From Bacillota bacterium (lineage in GTDB: Bacteria > Bacillota > Clostridia > Lachnospirales > Lachnospiraceae): a stretch of DNA of 64,000 nucleotides. A model generated the notes under the pieces. It did not search any database and was not told the origin of the DNA. It worked only from the letters and a program-made list of their open reading frames with translations. Numbering within the stretch: the stretch's first letter is position 1; each line of letters opens with the position of its first letter. The position numbers were made by a program, and so were the translations under genes. The stretch covers positions 62,001 to 126,000 of the forward strand of contig JAEYOQ010000058.1 of NCBI GenBank assembly GCA_023411555.1, in the 5' to 3' direction. Of this stretch, positions 16,581 to 26,105 are shown piece after piece.

Positions 16581-18347
16581 TTAATTCGCTGCCTCCTCAG
16601 AAGAATCGCTCTTCCGGAAGTTCATATGATATAGATTAGCATAGATCCCGTTCTGCTTCAGAAGCTCTTCGTGGGTACCTGTTTCCTTTATCCCCTCCTC
16701 GGTCAGTACTAAGATCTTCTTAGCATTCTTGATTGTTGATAAACGATGGGCGATTACAAAGGTAGTACGGTTTTTCGCCAATTTCTCCAGAGAATCCTGA
16801 ACCACCTTCTCACTTTCATTGTCAAGAGAAGAGGTAGCCTCATCAAAGATTAGAATAGGCGGGTTCTTTAAGAATACTCTAGCGATACTTAAGCGCTGCT
16901 TCTGTCCTCCTGAAAGCTTAATACCCCTCTGTCCGATATATGTATTGTAGCCATCTGGCAGCTCCATGATGAATTCATGAGCATTGGCGTTTTTAGCTGC
17001 TTCTATTACTTCTTCTTCTGTTGCCTCCAGATTACCATAACGAATATTCTCCATTACCGTTCCTGCAAAGAGATATACCTCCTGCTGAACAATACCGATA
17101 TTTTTGCGAAGAGATTTCAGACAGATATCCCTGATATCCTTCCCATCAATGGTAATCCTTCCCTCAGAGACCTCATAGAATCTCGGGATAAGACTACACA
17201 TGGTAGTCTTACCTACACCGGAGGAGCCGACTAGCGCCATATAATCCCCAGCCTCCACGGTAAGACTGATATTTCGAAATACGTCATTGACCGTGTCATT
17301 GTATTTGAAGGCAACCTGTTCGAATTCTATCCTTCCCTGTACCTCCTTCAGCGTGATAGCGTTCGGTTTATCCACAATATCCGGCATAATCATCAAAATA
17401 TCATAAAAGCGTTCAAAACCGGTCATACCATTCTGGAAGGTCTCAGTAAAGCTGATGAGCTTCTTCACCGGTTCAATCAGAGTATTGATATATAACAGAA
17501 AGGTAAGAAGGTCTGAGATACCGATAATCCCACGGGAGATGAATAAGCTTCCTCCGGCAATCATAGCAATATTGATAAAGGAGGTAAACAAGGTTAAACC
17601 TGAATGGAACCCAGCCATATTCCAATAGCTGTTTCGCTTACTCTCAACGAACCTGGAATTACTCTCATGAAACTTATCAATCTCCACATCCTCATTCGCA
17701 AAGGATTTCACTACCCGGATACCAGACAGATTATCCTCTACTCTGGCATTGATTTCAGCAATCCGTTCCCGGTTCTTACGAAAGGCTCTGTTCATCTTCC
17801 CCCTCATATTATAAGCAAAGAGAAACATCACAGGCAGAAAGGCAAAGATCAGGAGAGTGAGCCATACATTGACATTAATCAGTATCACAAAGGCACCTAC
17901 CATCTTAATCAAGGAGATTATAATGTCCTCCGGTCCATGATGACATAGCTCCGATATATCAAAGAGATCATTGGTAATACGGGACATCAACTGACCTGTC
18001 TTCTGATTGTCGTAATAATTAAAGGAAAGCTTCTGAAGATGCTCGAAGAGATCATTACGCATATTATATTCCATTCTCGCACCCATGATATGACCCTGGT
18101 AAGAAATGAAAAACATGCTTACATACTCAAGGATTGCTAAAGCCAGCATGGCAAAAAGCAGACGTAGTATAATCGGTGTTGCCTCAGATATCTCATATTG
18201 AACCAATACATTGTTCGTAATATATCTCACAATCATCGGAAATACTAAGGAAATACCCGCTGCCAGTAATGCAAAGAACATGTCGCCAAGAAACAATGCC
18301 CGATGTGGTTTATAGTATGATAAAAGTTTTTTCGTCCTCCCACTCAT
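16581..18347 (-). CDS. ABC transporter, fused permease and ATPase (MsbA/LmrA type)
   Basis: A 588-residue half-transporter. Residues about 15-300 form a six-helix type I exporter domain (DMFFALLAAGISLVFPMIV onward); residues about 335-575 form the ATPase with Walker A (VGSSGVGKTTMCSLIPRFY), signature (KLSGGQKQRLSIARV), Walker B (ILIFDEATSSLD) and the H-loop (VIAHRLSTIKNA). Such proteins act as homodimers, or as heterodimers when a second subunit is present; none is adjacent. Substrate unknown (lipid, peptide or drug). It begins 1 base after the DUF523 gene stops, so translation is coupled. Confidence 0.93.
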   Translation of the reverse strand: MSGRTKKLLSYYKPHRALFLGDMFFALLAAGISLVFPMIVRYITNNVLVQYEISEATPIILRLLFAMLALAILEYVSMFFISYQGHIMGARMEYNMRNDLFEHLQKLSFNYYDNQKTGQLMSRITNDLFDISELCHHGPEDIIISLIKMVGAFVILINVNVWLTLLIFAFLPVMFLFAYNMRGKMNRAFRKNRERIAEINARVEDNLSGIRVVKSFANEDVEIDKFHESNSRFVESKRNSYWNMAGFHSGLTLFTSFINIAMIAGGSLFISRGIIGISDLLTFLLYINTLIEPVKKLISFTETFQNGMTGFERFYDILMIMPDIVDKPNAITLKEVQGRIEFEQVAFKYNDTVNDVFRNISLTVEAGDYMALVGSSGVGKTTMCSLIPRFYEVSEGRITIDGKDIRDICLKSLRKNIGIVQQEVYLFAGTVMENIRYGNLEATEEEVIEAAKNANAHEFIMELPDGYNTYIGQRGIKLSGGQKQRLSIARVFLKNPPILIFDEATSSLDNESEKVVQDSLEKLAKNRTTFVIAHRLSTIKNAKKILVLTEEGIKETGTHEELLKQNGIYANLYHMNFRKSDSSEEAAN

Positions 18348-18348
18348 C

Positions 18349-18798
18349 CTAGTTCTCCATTTCCTTTTTTTCTTTCAAATCCATATCCGTAATAACCTCG
18401 ATGCCATTTTCCAGCAGCAACTCCACAGCTATTCCGTTGCCGGGAATTAATCTGCCAGAGAAGGTTCCATCATAAATCTGACCACAGCCACAGGAAGGAC
18501 TTTTTGCTTTCATTATTGCCTTCTTAACCCCTAAAGCCTTGGCAATGGCTAAGGTTCTCTCTGCACCAAGGCGAAATTCTTCGGTGCGATCGGTGCCTTC
18601 CTTATTAATAATCTTTCGGTCACCGGGCTGATTCACTAGCTCGCAGCTGATTCTCGGTGTCGATAAGCCCCCTAGCTGCTCTGGGCAGACCGGTATTGCC
18701 ATACCCTGATTCACTAACTCCATCACCCTCTCATCCGCACTGTTCTTTCCATCATATCTGCAGTTTACTCCCGCCAGGCAAGCACTCACAAGATACAT
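18349..18798 (-). CDS. DUF523 family cysteine-rich protein
   Basis: A 149-residue protein with the DUF523 pattern: VSACLAGVNCRYDG at the N-terminus, PVCPEQLGGLSTPR, then AIMKAKSPSCGCGQIYDGTF. The conserved cysteines suggest metal or Fe-S binding; the family is cytosolic and poorly studied. It is directly upstream of, and coupled to, the ABC exporter gene. Family assignment is confident; a function is not. Confidence 0.9.
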   Translation of the reverse strand: MYLVSACLAGVNCRYDGKNSADERVMELVNQGMAIPVCPEQLGGLSTPRISCELVNQPGDRKIINKEGTDRTEEFRLGAERTLAIAKALGVKKAIMKAKSPSCGCGQIYDGTFSGRLIPGNGIAVELLLENGIEVITDMDLKEKKEMEN

Positions 18799-18896
18799 AG
18801 GTATCCCCCTTTCATCTCATAGCCTACTAATTTTATATACGAGAAATATCTCTCTTATTTAAAGTAAACAAACATACAATCTTCAAAATTGCATAT

Positions 18897-18954
18897 AGAC
18901 CGAAAAGGCTTTCGCATAATAGTGATATCCATTATGTGAAAACCTCTTCGGTCT
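18897..18954 (-). terminator. long hairpin after pfkA, possible terminator
   Basis: Arms at 18897-18920 and 18931-18954 pair at 21 of 24 positions, with a 10-base loop. All three exceptions are transitions that still give G-U pairs on one strand. It is about 100 bases past the pfkA stop. No long T-run follows on either strand, so termination is likely but not certain. Confidence 0.6.
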
Positions 18955-19054
18955 CTTACTCAGCTATATTTCATAATATATCATGCCTATGTCTTCGTTT
19001 TATCTCCTCCTGCAGCATTACTATCTGAGGGGGAGATTCTTGCAGTATCCGATA

Positions 19055-20026
19055 TTACTTGGATAAACGGATTGACAATTCATACATATATTGATCGACA
19101 TCCTTCTTCATTGCCAATGCTTCTTCTATATCATAATCAACGAACTGACCATCCTTATAGCCTACGATACGTTTCGATTGACCAGCTACAAGCAGATCAA
19201 CCGCTTTTGCACCCATCATAGAAGCATACACACGATCTCTGGTGGTAGGACTACCACCTCTTTGTGCATGACCAATTATGGTAGCTCTGGTTTCCATACC
19301 GGTTGCTGCTTCGATTCTCTTAGCCATACCGTTGGAGTCACCGACACCCTCTGCATTTACGATGATATAGTGCTTTTTGCCCTTCTTACGCTTATCAATA
19401 ATACTATTGATAATTCTCTGTTCATCATAATCATAGCGTTCTGAGATAAGAATCTCTTCCGCACCATTCGCGATACCGCACCATAATGCAATAAATCCGG
19501 CATGTCTTCCCATAACCTCGATAATACTGCATCTTTCATGGGAGGTAGAAGTATCTCTAACCTTATCTATTGTCTCCATCGCTGTATTTACAGCTGTATC
19601 AAAGCCTATGGTGTAATCTGTGCAGGCGATATCCAGATCAATAGTACCAGGAATTCCAACCGCATTGATTCCTCTTCTTGCTAAAACCTGAGCTCCTTTG
19701 AAAGAACCGTCACCACCAATAACAACCAAACCATCAATACCATGCTTTCTGCAGATATCTGCTGCCTGATCCTGAACCTCAGGCTTAAGCATTTCCAGAC
19801 AACGTGCTGTATACAGTATTGTTCCACCTCTTTGAATAATATCGGACACACTTCTTGCATCCATTTCTATGATGTCTTCCTCTAAGAGTCCTAAGAATCC
19901 TCTCCTGATACCCTTGACCTGACAACCTGCGGCCAAAGCTGTTCTTACTACTGCTCTGATTGCAGCATTCATGCCGGGTGCATCGCCACCGCTGGTCAAG
20001 ACACCGATTGTTTTAACATTTCCCAT
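19055..20026 (-). CDS. pfkA: ATP-dependent 6-phosphofructokinase
   Basis: PfkA phosphorylates fructose-6-phosphate in glycolysis. The 323-residue length is standard. Visible sites: GVLTSGGDAPGMNAAIRA, the ATP site GGDGSFKGA near residue 103 with Gly rather than the Asp of PPi enzymes, PGTID (Gly-type, ATP-dependent), the substrate segment MGRHAGFIALWCGIANGAEEI and LGHAQRGGSPTTRDR-like IIGHAQRGGSPTTRDR near 245. One oddity: the usual GTIDND-I-x-GTD reads GTIDLDIACTD, so Asn is replaced by Leu next to the catalytic Asp, and Gly by Cys. dnaE lies 42 bases upstream, a common clostridial pairing. Confidence 0.95.
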   Translation of the reverse strand: MGNVKTIGVLTSGGDAPGMNAAIRAVVRTALAAGCQVKGIRRGFLGLLEEDIIEMDARSVSDIIQRGGTILYTARCLEMLKPEVQDQAADICRKHGIDGLVVIGGDGSFKGAQVLARRGINAVGIPGTIDLDIACTDYTIGFDTAVNTAMETIDKVRDTSTSHERCSIIEVMGRHAGFIALWCGIANGAEEILISERYDYDEQRIINSIIDKRKKGKKHYIIVNAEGVGDSNGMAKRIEAATGMETRATIIGHAQRGGSPTTRDRVYASMMGAKAVDLLVAGQSKRIVGYKDGQFVDYDIEEALAMKKDVDQYMYELSIRLSK

Positions 20027-20068
20027 TATAGTTACCTCCGCATCATCACAACTAAAGACTACAGTATT

Positions 20069-23000
20069 CTAATCCATTTTCCCCAGTTTTTCAATAGTCT
20101 TTTCCGTTATTCGCACATTTTCCTCATTGTATTTTGTAATTAATTGTCCGATCAAGTCATTATTCACCTGAACATTTCTGCTTTTGGGAAGTTTTTTGAT
20201 ACATTTTTCGGCTTCACAGTAGATAATCACATTATCATTACCGTCATACTGATCAAGTAAATGATATAGGACTTGTTCATCCTTTTGGAAGCTCTCTAGG
20301 TTAGGATATTTAATCCACAGCTCCTGGGGTATGCTGTTAAAGGGGATGATCTCCTGGCAAATCAGCTTTGCTGCTTTCTCTTCCTCCACAGTTACCTTAC
20401 CGCGAACAAAGATCTTCTGGTCCGGTTCAAGCATGGATTTGTACTTATCATAATCCTTAGGAAATATTATAACCTCAACATTACCGAATAAATCCTCCAG
20501 AGTAATAAAAGCCATCATACTATTCGTACGAGTTGTTTTCACTGTCTTAGAGGTAACCATTCCTCCGATCACTTCTATCTTACCATCGTCAACTCTTGGT
20601 CTGTCCGTCTCTTCATCAATATTAAAAGCATTGGAATACGCTGTTACATTCTTTTTAATTCGATTCTCATATGCTTCCAAAGGATGCCCGCTGACATATA
20701 TGCCTAAAACCTCTTTTTCCAGGGCAAGGAGCTGATCCTTGCTGTATTCCGCAACCTCAGGCATATTCATCTCATAATCGTTCTTGTCTTCCTCTTCGGC
20801 AAAATCGAATAAGGTCATCTGTCCGGTTAAGGATTTCTTCTTATCGGCTGCTATATCATCTATTATCTGAACATAGCATAGCATCAGCTGTCTCCGATTA
20901 GGATGGAGGCCTGCAAATACTCCAGCCTTAATAAAGCTTTCTACCGTTCTCTTATTGACCTCCTTCCCGGATAATCGTGTTGCAAAATCCTTCAGACTAA
21001 GGAAAAGACCGTTTTCCTCACGCTCTTTGACAATAGCTTCGATTACCGGTTTACCTACACCCTTAATAGCAGACAGGGCGTAGCGAATTGCTCCACTCGA
21101 CACAGTAAATACAGCATCTCCTTCATTGATATCCGGAGGAAGTATCTTAATCCCCATCTGCCTACAGGTATAGATATATTCTGATACCTTACCGGGGTTA
21201 TCTATCACAGAGGTCATTAACGCTGCCATAAACTCAAGGGGATAATAGCATTTCAGATAAGCTGTTTCATAGGATACAACAGCATAGGCCGCTGCATGGG
21301 ACTTATTGAAGGCGTACTTTGCAAAGTCCATCATTTCATCATAGATATGGTTTGCTACAGCCTCAGGTATCCCATTCTTAACACAACCAGGAACCCCTTC
21401 CTCTTCGTTACCATAGACAAAGTTTTGGCGTTCTTTAATCATTACCGCTTCCTTCTTTTTCGACATGGCACGACGAACCAAATCACTTCGACCATAGCTA
21501 TATCCCGCCAGATCACGAACAATCTGCATAACCTGCTCCTGATATACAATACAGCCATAGGTGGGGGAAAGGATCGGTTCCAGCTGTGGACATTCGTAGG
21601 TGATATGTCCTGCTTCATTCTTCCCCTTAACATACTTAGGGATGAAATCCATCGGTCCCGGACGATATAAAGCAATCCCTGCGATGATATCCTCCAGATT
21701 CCTTGGCTTAAGCTCCTTCATAAAGCTCTTCATCCCGGCACTTTCCAGCTGGAAGATACCCTCCGTCCTGCCGGAGGCAATCAGATCATAAACCTTTTCA
21801 TCCTCATAATTAATCTTCTTTATGTCAAAGCGGTCATTCTCAGATCGGTTCTTATTGATCAAGGCTTCCGCATTCTGTATAACAGTCAGGGTTCTAAGGC
21901 CTAAGAAGTCCATCTTCAAGAGCCCCAGCTCCTCCAAGGTAGTCATAGGAAACTGTGTCGTTATACTATCATCGGCGGAACGGGATAAGGGAACATACTC
22001 ATCCAGACTCTCCTTACCGATCACAACTCCGGCAGCATGCATGGAGGTATGTCTTGGAAGCCCCTCCAGTCGCTTAGACATATCAATCAGATATTTTATC
22101 TCATCATTTGTCTCATACAGAGCTCTTAGCTCCTTATTGGCAGTTAGTGCTTTCTCGATGGTGATTCCGAGCTCCGTCGGTATCATCTTCGCAACAGTAT
22201 CGACTTGTGCATAGGGTAGGTCCAGAGCACGTCCGACATCGCGAATAACTCCCCTGGCTGCCATTGTACCAAAGGTAACGATCTGAACCACCTTATCCTT
22301 ACCATATTTTCTGGTAACATAATCAATAACCTCCTGCCTACGTTCAAAGCAGAAGTCTATATCAATATCGGGCATGGTAAGTCGCTCCGGATTCAAAAAG
22401 CGCTCGAAGAGCAGATTGTATTTGATTGGATCAATATCCGTAATACGAAGTGCATAAGATACGATGGAGCCTGCCGCACTGCCTCGCCCCGGTCCGACAC
22501 TAATATTATTATCTCTTGCATACTTGATAAAATCCCAGGTGATAAGGAAATAATCCACAAAACCCATGTTTCGTATCGTATCAAGCTCATAGTCGAGACG
22601 GTCCCATAGGTCGGTTGTCACAGGCTGATAACGTTCCTCTAACCCCTCCCTGCATAGCTTTGTCAGATACTCAAAGGCAGTATAGGGAGCAGGTACAGGA
22701 TAAACCGGCAACTTATATTCTCCAAAGGTGATGGTCACATTGCATCTTTGCGCAATATCATGGGTATTCTCCAGGGCTTCCTTCGCATAAGGAAAGAGTG
22801 CCAGCATCTCCTCCGGTGATTTTAAATAAAATTGTCCTCCCTCATATCGCATACGATTTTCATCCGACACCTTCTTCTGCGTCTGTATACAGAGCAGGAT
22901 ATCATGAGGATCAGCATCCTCTGCATAGGTATAGTGGACATCGTTCGTTGCAACAAGCTTTATCCCTGTCTCAGTAGACATACGAAGAAGCGCTTGATTT

Positions 23001-23557
23001 ACATTCTTTTGCTCCTGTATTCCATGATCCTGCAGCTCCAAAAAGAAGTTATTCACACCGAAGGTCTCCTGCAGACGAAGTGCTGCTTGTTTTGCCTCCG
23101 CATAAAAGCCCCTTCTTAGGTTGGTTGCCACCTCACCACCCAGGCAGGCACTGAGAGCAATTATCCCTTCATGATATTGCTCCATGATCTCATAGTCAAT
23201 TCTGGGTTTATAATAAAAGCCGTCCAGAAAGCCTCTGGAGACGATTTTCATCAAATTCTGATATCCGGTGTTGTTCTCTGCCAGCAAAACCAGATGATAA
23301 TAGCGTTCCTCGGAAGCACCGACCTCCCGATCAAGTCTTGAATTCGGAGCAACATAAACCTCACAGCCAATAATTGGTCGAATCCCCTCTGCCAGACAAG
23401 CCTTATAGAAATCAATTACACCATACATTACTCCATGGTCTGTAATTGCCAGACTATCCATTCCCAGCTCCTTAGCGCGGTACACCATCTCTTTAATCTT
23501 ACCGGAGCCATCCAGTAAGCTATATTCCGTATGTAAATGAAGATGTGTAAAATTCAT
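20069..23557 (-). CDS. dnaE: DNA polymerase III alpha subunit
   Basis: A 1162-residue replicative polymerase of the DnaE type. The PHP domain opens with HLHLHTEYSLLDGSGKIKEM; the palm carries the catalytic aspartates in PDIDIDFCFERR near residue 390, GPGRGSAAGS near 360 and YGCIVYQEQVMQIVRDLAGY near 670; a helix-hairpin-helix region and an OB-fold (RGKVTVEEEKAAKLICQEI) follow toward the C-terminus. The start is ATG 23557, with GGAGG 5 bases upstream, so the open frame reaching 23590 is not used. It leads a dnaE-pfkA operon. The 5' leader has two hairpins, described separately. Confidence 0.97.
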   Translation of the reverse strand: MNFTHLHLHTEYSLLDGSGKIKEMVYRAKELGMDSLAITDHGVMYGVIDFYKACLAEGIRPIIGCEVYVAPNSRLDREVGASEERYYHLVLLAENNTGYQNLMKIVSRGFLDGFYYKPRIDYEIMEQYHEGIIALSACLGGEVATNLRRGFYAEAKQAALRLQETFGVNNFFLELQDHGIQEQKNVNQALLRMSTETGIKLVATNDVHYTYAEDADPHDILLCIQTQKKVSDENRMRYEGGQFYLKSPEEMLALFPYAKEALENTHDIAQRCNVTITFGEYKLPVYPVPAPYTAFEYLTKLCREGLEERYQPVTTDLWDRLDYELDTIRNMGFVDYFLITWDFIKYARDNNISVGPGRGSAAGSIVSYALRITDIDPIKYNLLFERFLNPERLTMPDIDIDFCFERRQEVIDYVTRKYGKDKVVQIVTFGTMAARGVIRDVGRALDLPYAQVDTVAKMIPTELGITIEKALTANKELRALYETNDEIKYLIDMSKRLEGLPRHTSMHAAGVVIGKESLDEYVPLSRSADDSITTQFPMTTLEELGLLKMDFLGLRTLTVIQNAEALINKNRSENDRFDIKKINYEDEKVYDLIASGRTEGIFQLESAGMKSFMKELKPRNLEDIIAGIALYRPGPMDFIPKYVKGKNEAGHITYECPQLEPILSPTYGCIVYQEQVMQIVRDLAGYSYGRSDLVRRAMSKKKEAVMIKERQNFVYGNEEEGVPGCVKNGIPEAVANHIYDEMMDFAKYAFNKSHAAAYAVVSYETAYLKCYYPLEFMAALMTSVIDNPGKVSEYIYTCRQMGIKILPPDINEGDAVFTVSSGAIRYALSAIKGVGKPVIEAIVKEREENGLFLSLKDFATRLSGKEVNKRTVESFIKAGVFAGLHPNRRQLMLCYVQIIDDIAADKKKSLTGQMTLFDFAEEEDKNDYEMNMPEVAEYSKDQLLALEKEVLGIYVSGHPLEAYENRIKKNVTAYSNAFNIDEETDRPRVDDGKIEVIGGMVTSKTVKTTRTNSMMAFITLEDLFGNVEVIIFPKDYDKYKSMLEPDQKIFVRGKVTVEEEKAAKLICQEIIPFNSIPQELWIKYPNLESFQKDEQVLYHLLDQYDGNDNVIIYCEAEKCIKKLPKSRNVQVNNDLIGQLITKYNEENVRITEKTIEKLGKMD

Positions 23558-23604
23558 GTATTCCTCCTTCCCCATACATTCCATGTACATTTAAAAATGT
23601 TATA

Positions 23605-23674
23605 TCATGAACAGAAAGACGTGTTCATGATCTCCAGCTCCGATCGTATACTTTCAAGCAAGCTTGAAGTATAC
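23605..23674 (-). promoter_or_regulatory. two inverted repeats in the dnaE leader
   Basis: TCATGAACA (23605-23613) pairs perfectly with TGTTCATGA (23622-23630) around an 8-base loop. A second repeat pairs 23646-23659 with 23662-23674, 13 bp with one bulged T and a 2-base loop. Both lie 50-115 bases before the dnaE start, between a possible -35/-10 pair (ATGACA, 17 bases, TATGCT) and the gene. They could be RNA hairpins or repressor operators. Confidence 0.5.
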
Positions 23675-23919
23675 TCACTACGCTTTTTATATATCATAGC
23701 ATATACGTGGTCTATTTTCATGTCATCCATATAAATATTCTAAAAATCTTTCTTTTAAAACCCTGATTCACATTATAATAATATTCTACCCAGATATACT
23801 TGTCAATCAGAGGGTATAGAAGAATCCATATTCCAAATCTTTGTAAAATATGATTTGTTGTAATTTAATTGTATATACATACAAAAGCCAACCTTGAACT
23901 TTCATTGTATATCACAAAA

Positions 23920-23952
23920 AACATGCATCCCCAATATACTGAGATGCATGTT
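23920..23952 (-). terminator. intrinsic terminator of the deacetylase gene
   Basis: AACATGCATC (23920-23929) and GATGCATGTT (23943-23952) form a 10-bp stem; on the minus strand TTTTTG follows. It lies about 45 bases beyond the deacetylase stop codon. The rest of 23675-23919 is A+T-rich and holds no gene I can support. Confidence 0.85.
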
Positions 23953-23994
23953 GTCCTTAAACTATAACCTTAGCTTATTTTTATACAGCCTCTA

Positions 23995-25422
23995 TTACCA
24001 ATTCTTAGGCGGGCGGTCCGGGTCGATAATCTCCTCGATCGAGAACAGATCTACAAGCCGATGCGGGAACTCCAGCATAGCCTGACCATCAATCGGTCGT
24101 CTTGTCATTCTTACATAATCCTTCTTAATGTGCATCCATGGCTTGCTGTACACGCCAAGGAAGACATTAAATCCGCTTTCCTTAAGGAAACGGTATTTAT
24201 CACTGGAATAAGTTCCTACTGTAGTCTCAAAATCAACGCCGAAGGGGAATACCAAGATATCAGTGCCACCAATCAAGGGAGCCACTTCCTGCAGCCAACG
24301 TTTGGTATCTCTCTTTAATAAATCAAGATCGATTTTCTGGAGGTTTTTATGTCCCCAGGTATGAGAACCTAACTCCCAGCCGTCTGCCTTAAGTGCCTCA
24401 GCTACTCTCTTTGCAGCCTCTACATCTTCTTGATATGTTGCTGAATCCGGATTATTGGTTCGATAACCAAAAATACCTTCGTAGCCAGTCAAGGCTAGAA
24501 GTCCCTTGGCTCCCTTATATGAAAAATCAGGATGTTCCCTCACAAAGTCATCCAATATAGGTACTACATCAAAGGGTCCGGTAACCGTCGTACCATCGTC
24601 CAATAGCATCTCGCAGGTGGTCTTTCCCTCGCTATCCAGAACCATCCTTGTAGCGAAGCCATCCCCATCCATATATTCATAATAGCTAACATCATCAACA
24701 GATATGACAAAGGGCTTCTTTCCCTCTCTCAGGTTAATCTCTCCTTCTCTATATTCTGTTGACCCATCATCTAATTTTACCTTTTTTGTTAAATCTGCGA
24801 TATTTACAAGGACATACCCATCCTCATACATCTTTTGCATCAGTTTAAGAAACTCTGAAGTCGTAGCCATATACATATTGTAGCCTACGGAATCATAATC
24901 ATTATCAAAGGCTTTTTTATTATCTGCAATCAAAGAATGGAAGAATATGTGATTAATCTCAGTTACGGAATTATATGAGCCTCCCAAGGGCACTAAGGCT
25001 GCTTGCTCGCCCTCCAGTCTCGTAATTGCCTCCATCAGTGCCGGATATACCTTATAGTCTCCCTCGGATCCCTTGTATTCCTTAATCAGCTTAATGGCAT
25101 CCTCATAAAAATAACCCAATGCCAATCTGTCTGCCCGAGCAATCAGCTCTGTCCGTTCCTCAATCTCCTTTTGCAATAGCTCCTGTTCCTGACGAGCCGC
25201 TTCCTCCTCTGGAGATAACTCCTTTTTCGGTTCCGAATTCTCTTTGGATGGCTCCTTCTCTACTTGTTGCTGCTTATTGCCTCCGTTATCATCTGCCTTA
25301 ATCTTAACATAGAGCTTATAGGATGCGAATAAAAGCACCAGTATGACTACCTCTAATATTACGAGTTTGATTAAGTTTGCTCGTCTTATTTTTTTTGGTT
25401 TTTTTTGATTCTGTCCTGACAT
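23995..25422 (-). CDS. membrane-anchored polysaccharide deacetylase
   Basis: A 475-residue type II membrane protein: basic cytoplasmic head (MSGQNQKKPKKIRRAN), one membrane segment (LIKLVILEVVILVLLFASYKLYV), a Lys/Glu/Gln-rich coiled linker (about residues 45-110), and an extracytoplasmic carbohydrate esterase 4 (NodB-like) domain. In that domain KPFVISVDDVSYYEY holds the catalytic/metal Asp pair and LGSHTWGHKNLQ the His-x3-His metal site. It probably removes N- or O-acetyl groups from peptidoglycan or a surface polysaccharide. The start at ATG 25422 has AGAGG upstream. It is monocistronic with its own terminator. Confidence 0.9.
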   Translation of the reverse strand: MSGQNQKKPKKIRRANLIKLVILEVVILVLLFASYKLYVKIKADDNGGNKQQQVEKEPSKENSEPKKELSPEEEAARQEQELLQKEIEERTELIARADRLALGYFYEDAIKLIKEYKGSEGDYKVYPALMEAITRLEGEQAALVPLGGSYNSVTEINHIFFHSLIADNKKAFDNDYDSVGYNMYMATTSEFLKLMQKMYEDGYVLVNIADLTKKVKLDDGSTEYREGEINLREGKKPFVISVDDVSYYEYMDGDGFATRMVLDSEGKTTCEMLLDDGTTVTGPFDVVPILDDFVREHPDFSYKGAKGLLALTGYEGIFGYRTNNPDSATYQEDVEAAKRVAEALKADGWELGSHTWGHKNLQKIDLDLLKRDTKRWLQEVAPLIGGTDILVFPFGVDFETTVGTYSSDKYRFLKESGFNVFLGVYSKPWMHIKKDYVRMTRRPIDGQAMLEFPHRLVDLFSIEEIIDPDRPPKNW

Positions 25423-25729
25423 CTCGAACCTCTTTCTGTAGCATGGAAATTCTCTTAATGTAAATCTGCTCACTTAGACAGTATAGCACAAAAACTTCCA
25501 TAATTCCTTACAATTATATTAATTTATTGATAAATAATCTTCATATATTTGTAATCATAGCAAAAATTATCCAACACAAAGTCATCTTATCTCCGATTAT
25601 TCTTTATTATTCCCAAAAAGAAGGTGTTTTATAATACCACACGCTAATCCTACATAATTTCAAAGCACTACGAATTATGACGGCAACATAATTTCATGAC
25701 AATAGTAGATCGCAAGCGTGCTTTGAACT

Positions 25730-25755
25730 GTGCAAGGATTGTCAGATCCTTGCAC
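25730..25755. repeat. 10-bp perfect hairpin in the HPr-deacetylase gap
   Basis: GTGCAAGGAT (25730-25739) pairs with ATCCTTGCAC (25746-25755) around a 6-base loop, some 30 bases past the HPr terminator on the minus strand. Purpose unclear; a second terminator or a leader hairpin of the deacetylase transcript. Nothing else is seen in the 25423-25850 gap apart from the terminator at 25783-25803. Confidence 0.6.
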
Positions 25756-25782
25756 TTCCAATCTGATTTTATTCGTTAAAAA

Positions 25783-25803
25783 GGACACAGAAATACTGTG
25801 TCC
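25783..25803 (-). terminator. intrinsic terminator of the whiA-HPr operon
   Basis: GGACACAG (25783-25790) and CTGTGTCC (25796-25803) form a perfect 8-bp stem with a 5-base loop; TTTTTAACG follows on the minus strand. It lies about 50 bases past the HPr-like stop. Confidence 0.88.
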
Positions 25804-25850
25804 AAATTTTACTTTATATTATGAATATTATGAATTAGTACTTGTTTTCT

Positions 25851-26105
25851 CTATTTACTGCTTAAGTACTTTTCGATATTCTCAATTGCCTCTTTTTCAT
25901 CTGGCCCGTCTGCTGTTACAGTGACTGACTCGCCTGCTGAAATCCCCATACTCATCATGCCCATAATACTCTTGGCATTTACACGCTTCTCTTTACTGGA
26001 TACGTGAATACTGCATTCATACTGGCTTGCAACTTGAACAAGCAGCGCAACAGGTCTGGCTTCTAAGCCCGTGGGGATGTTAATAACGATTTCCTTAGTT
26101 ATCAT
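25851..26105 (-). CDS. HPr-like (Crh-like) regulatory protein lacking His15
   Basis: An 84-residue HPr fold. The N-terminal active-site motif reads GLEARPV where HPr has GLHARPA, so the PTS phosphoryl-accepting His15 is Glu; it cannot carry phosphate from Enzyme I. The regulatory serine region is intact (AKSIMGMMSMGIS, Ser46), so it should still be a substrate for the HPr kinase encoded 4 kb upstream. This is the state of Bacillus Crh, which has Gln at position 15 and acts in CcpA-dependent catabolite repression. The ATG overlaps the whiA stop by 11 bases (translational coupling), as crh follows whiA/yvcL in Bacillus. The Crh role is inferred from these two facts. Confidence 0.85.
   Translation of the reverse strand: MITKEIVINIPTGLEARPVALLVQVASQYECSIHVSSKEKRVNAKSIMGMMSMGISAGESVTVTADGPDEKEAIENIEKYLSSK

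Noticed and set aside
25851..26105. True HPr (ptsH)
   Set aside because: The active-site His15 is Glu, so a PTS carrier role is not supported; annotated as Crh-like instead.
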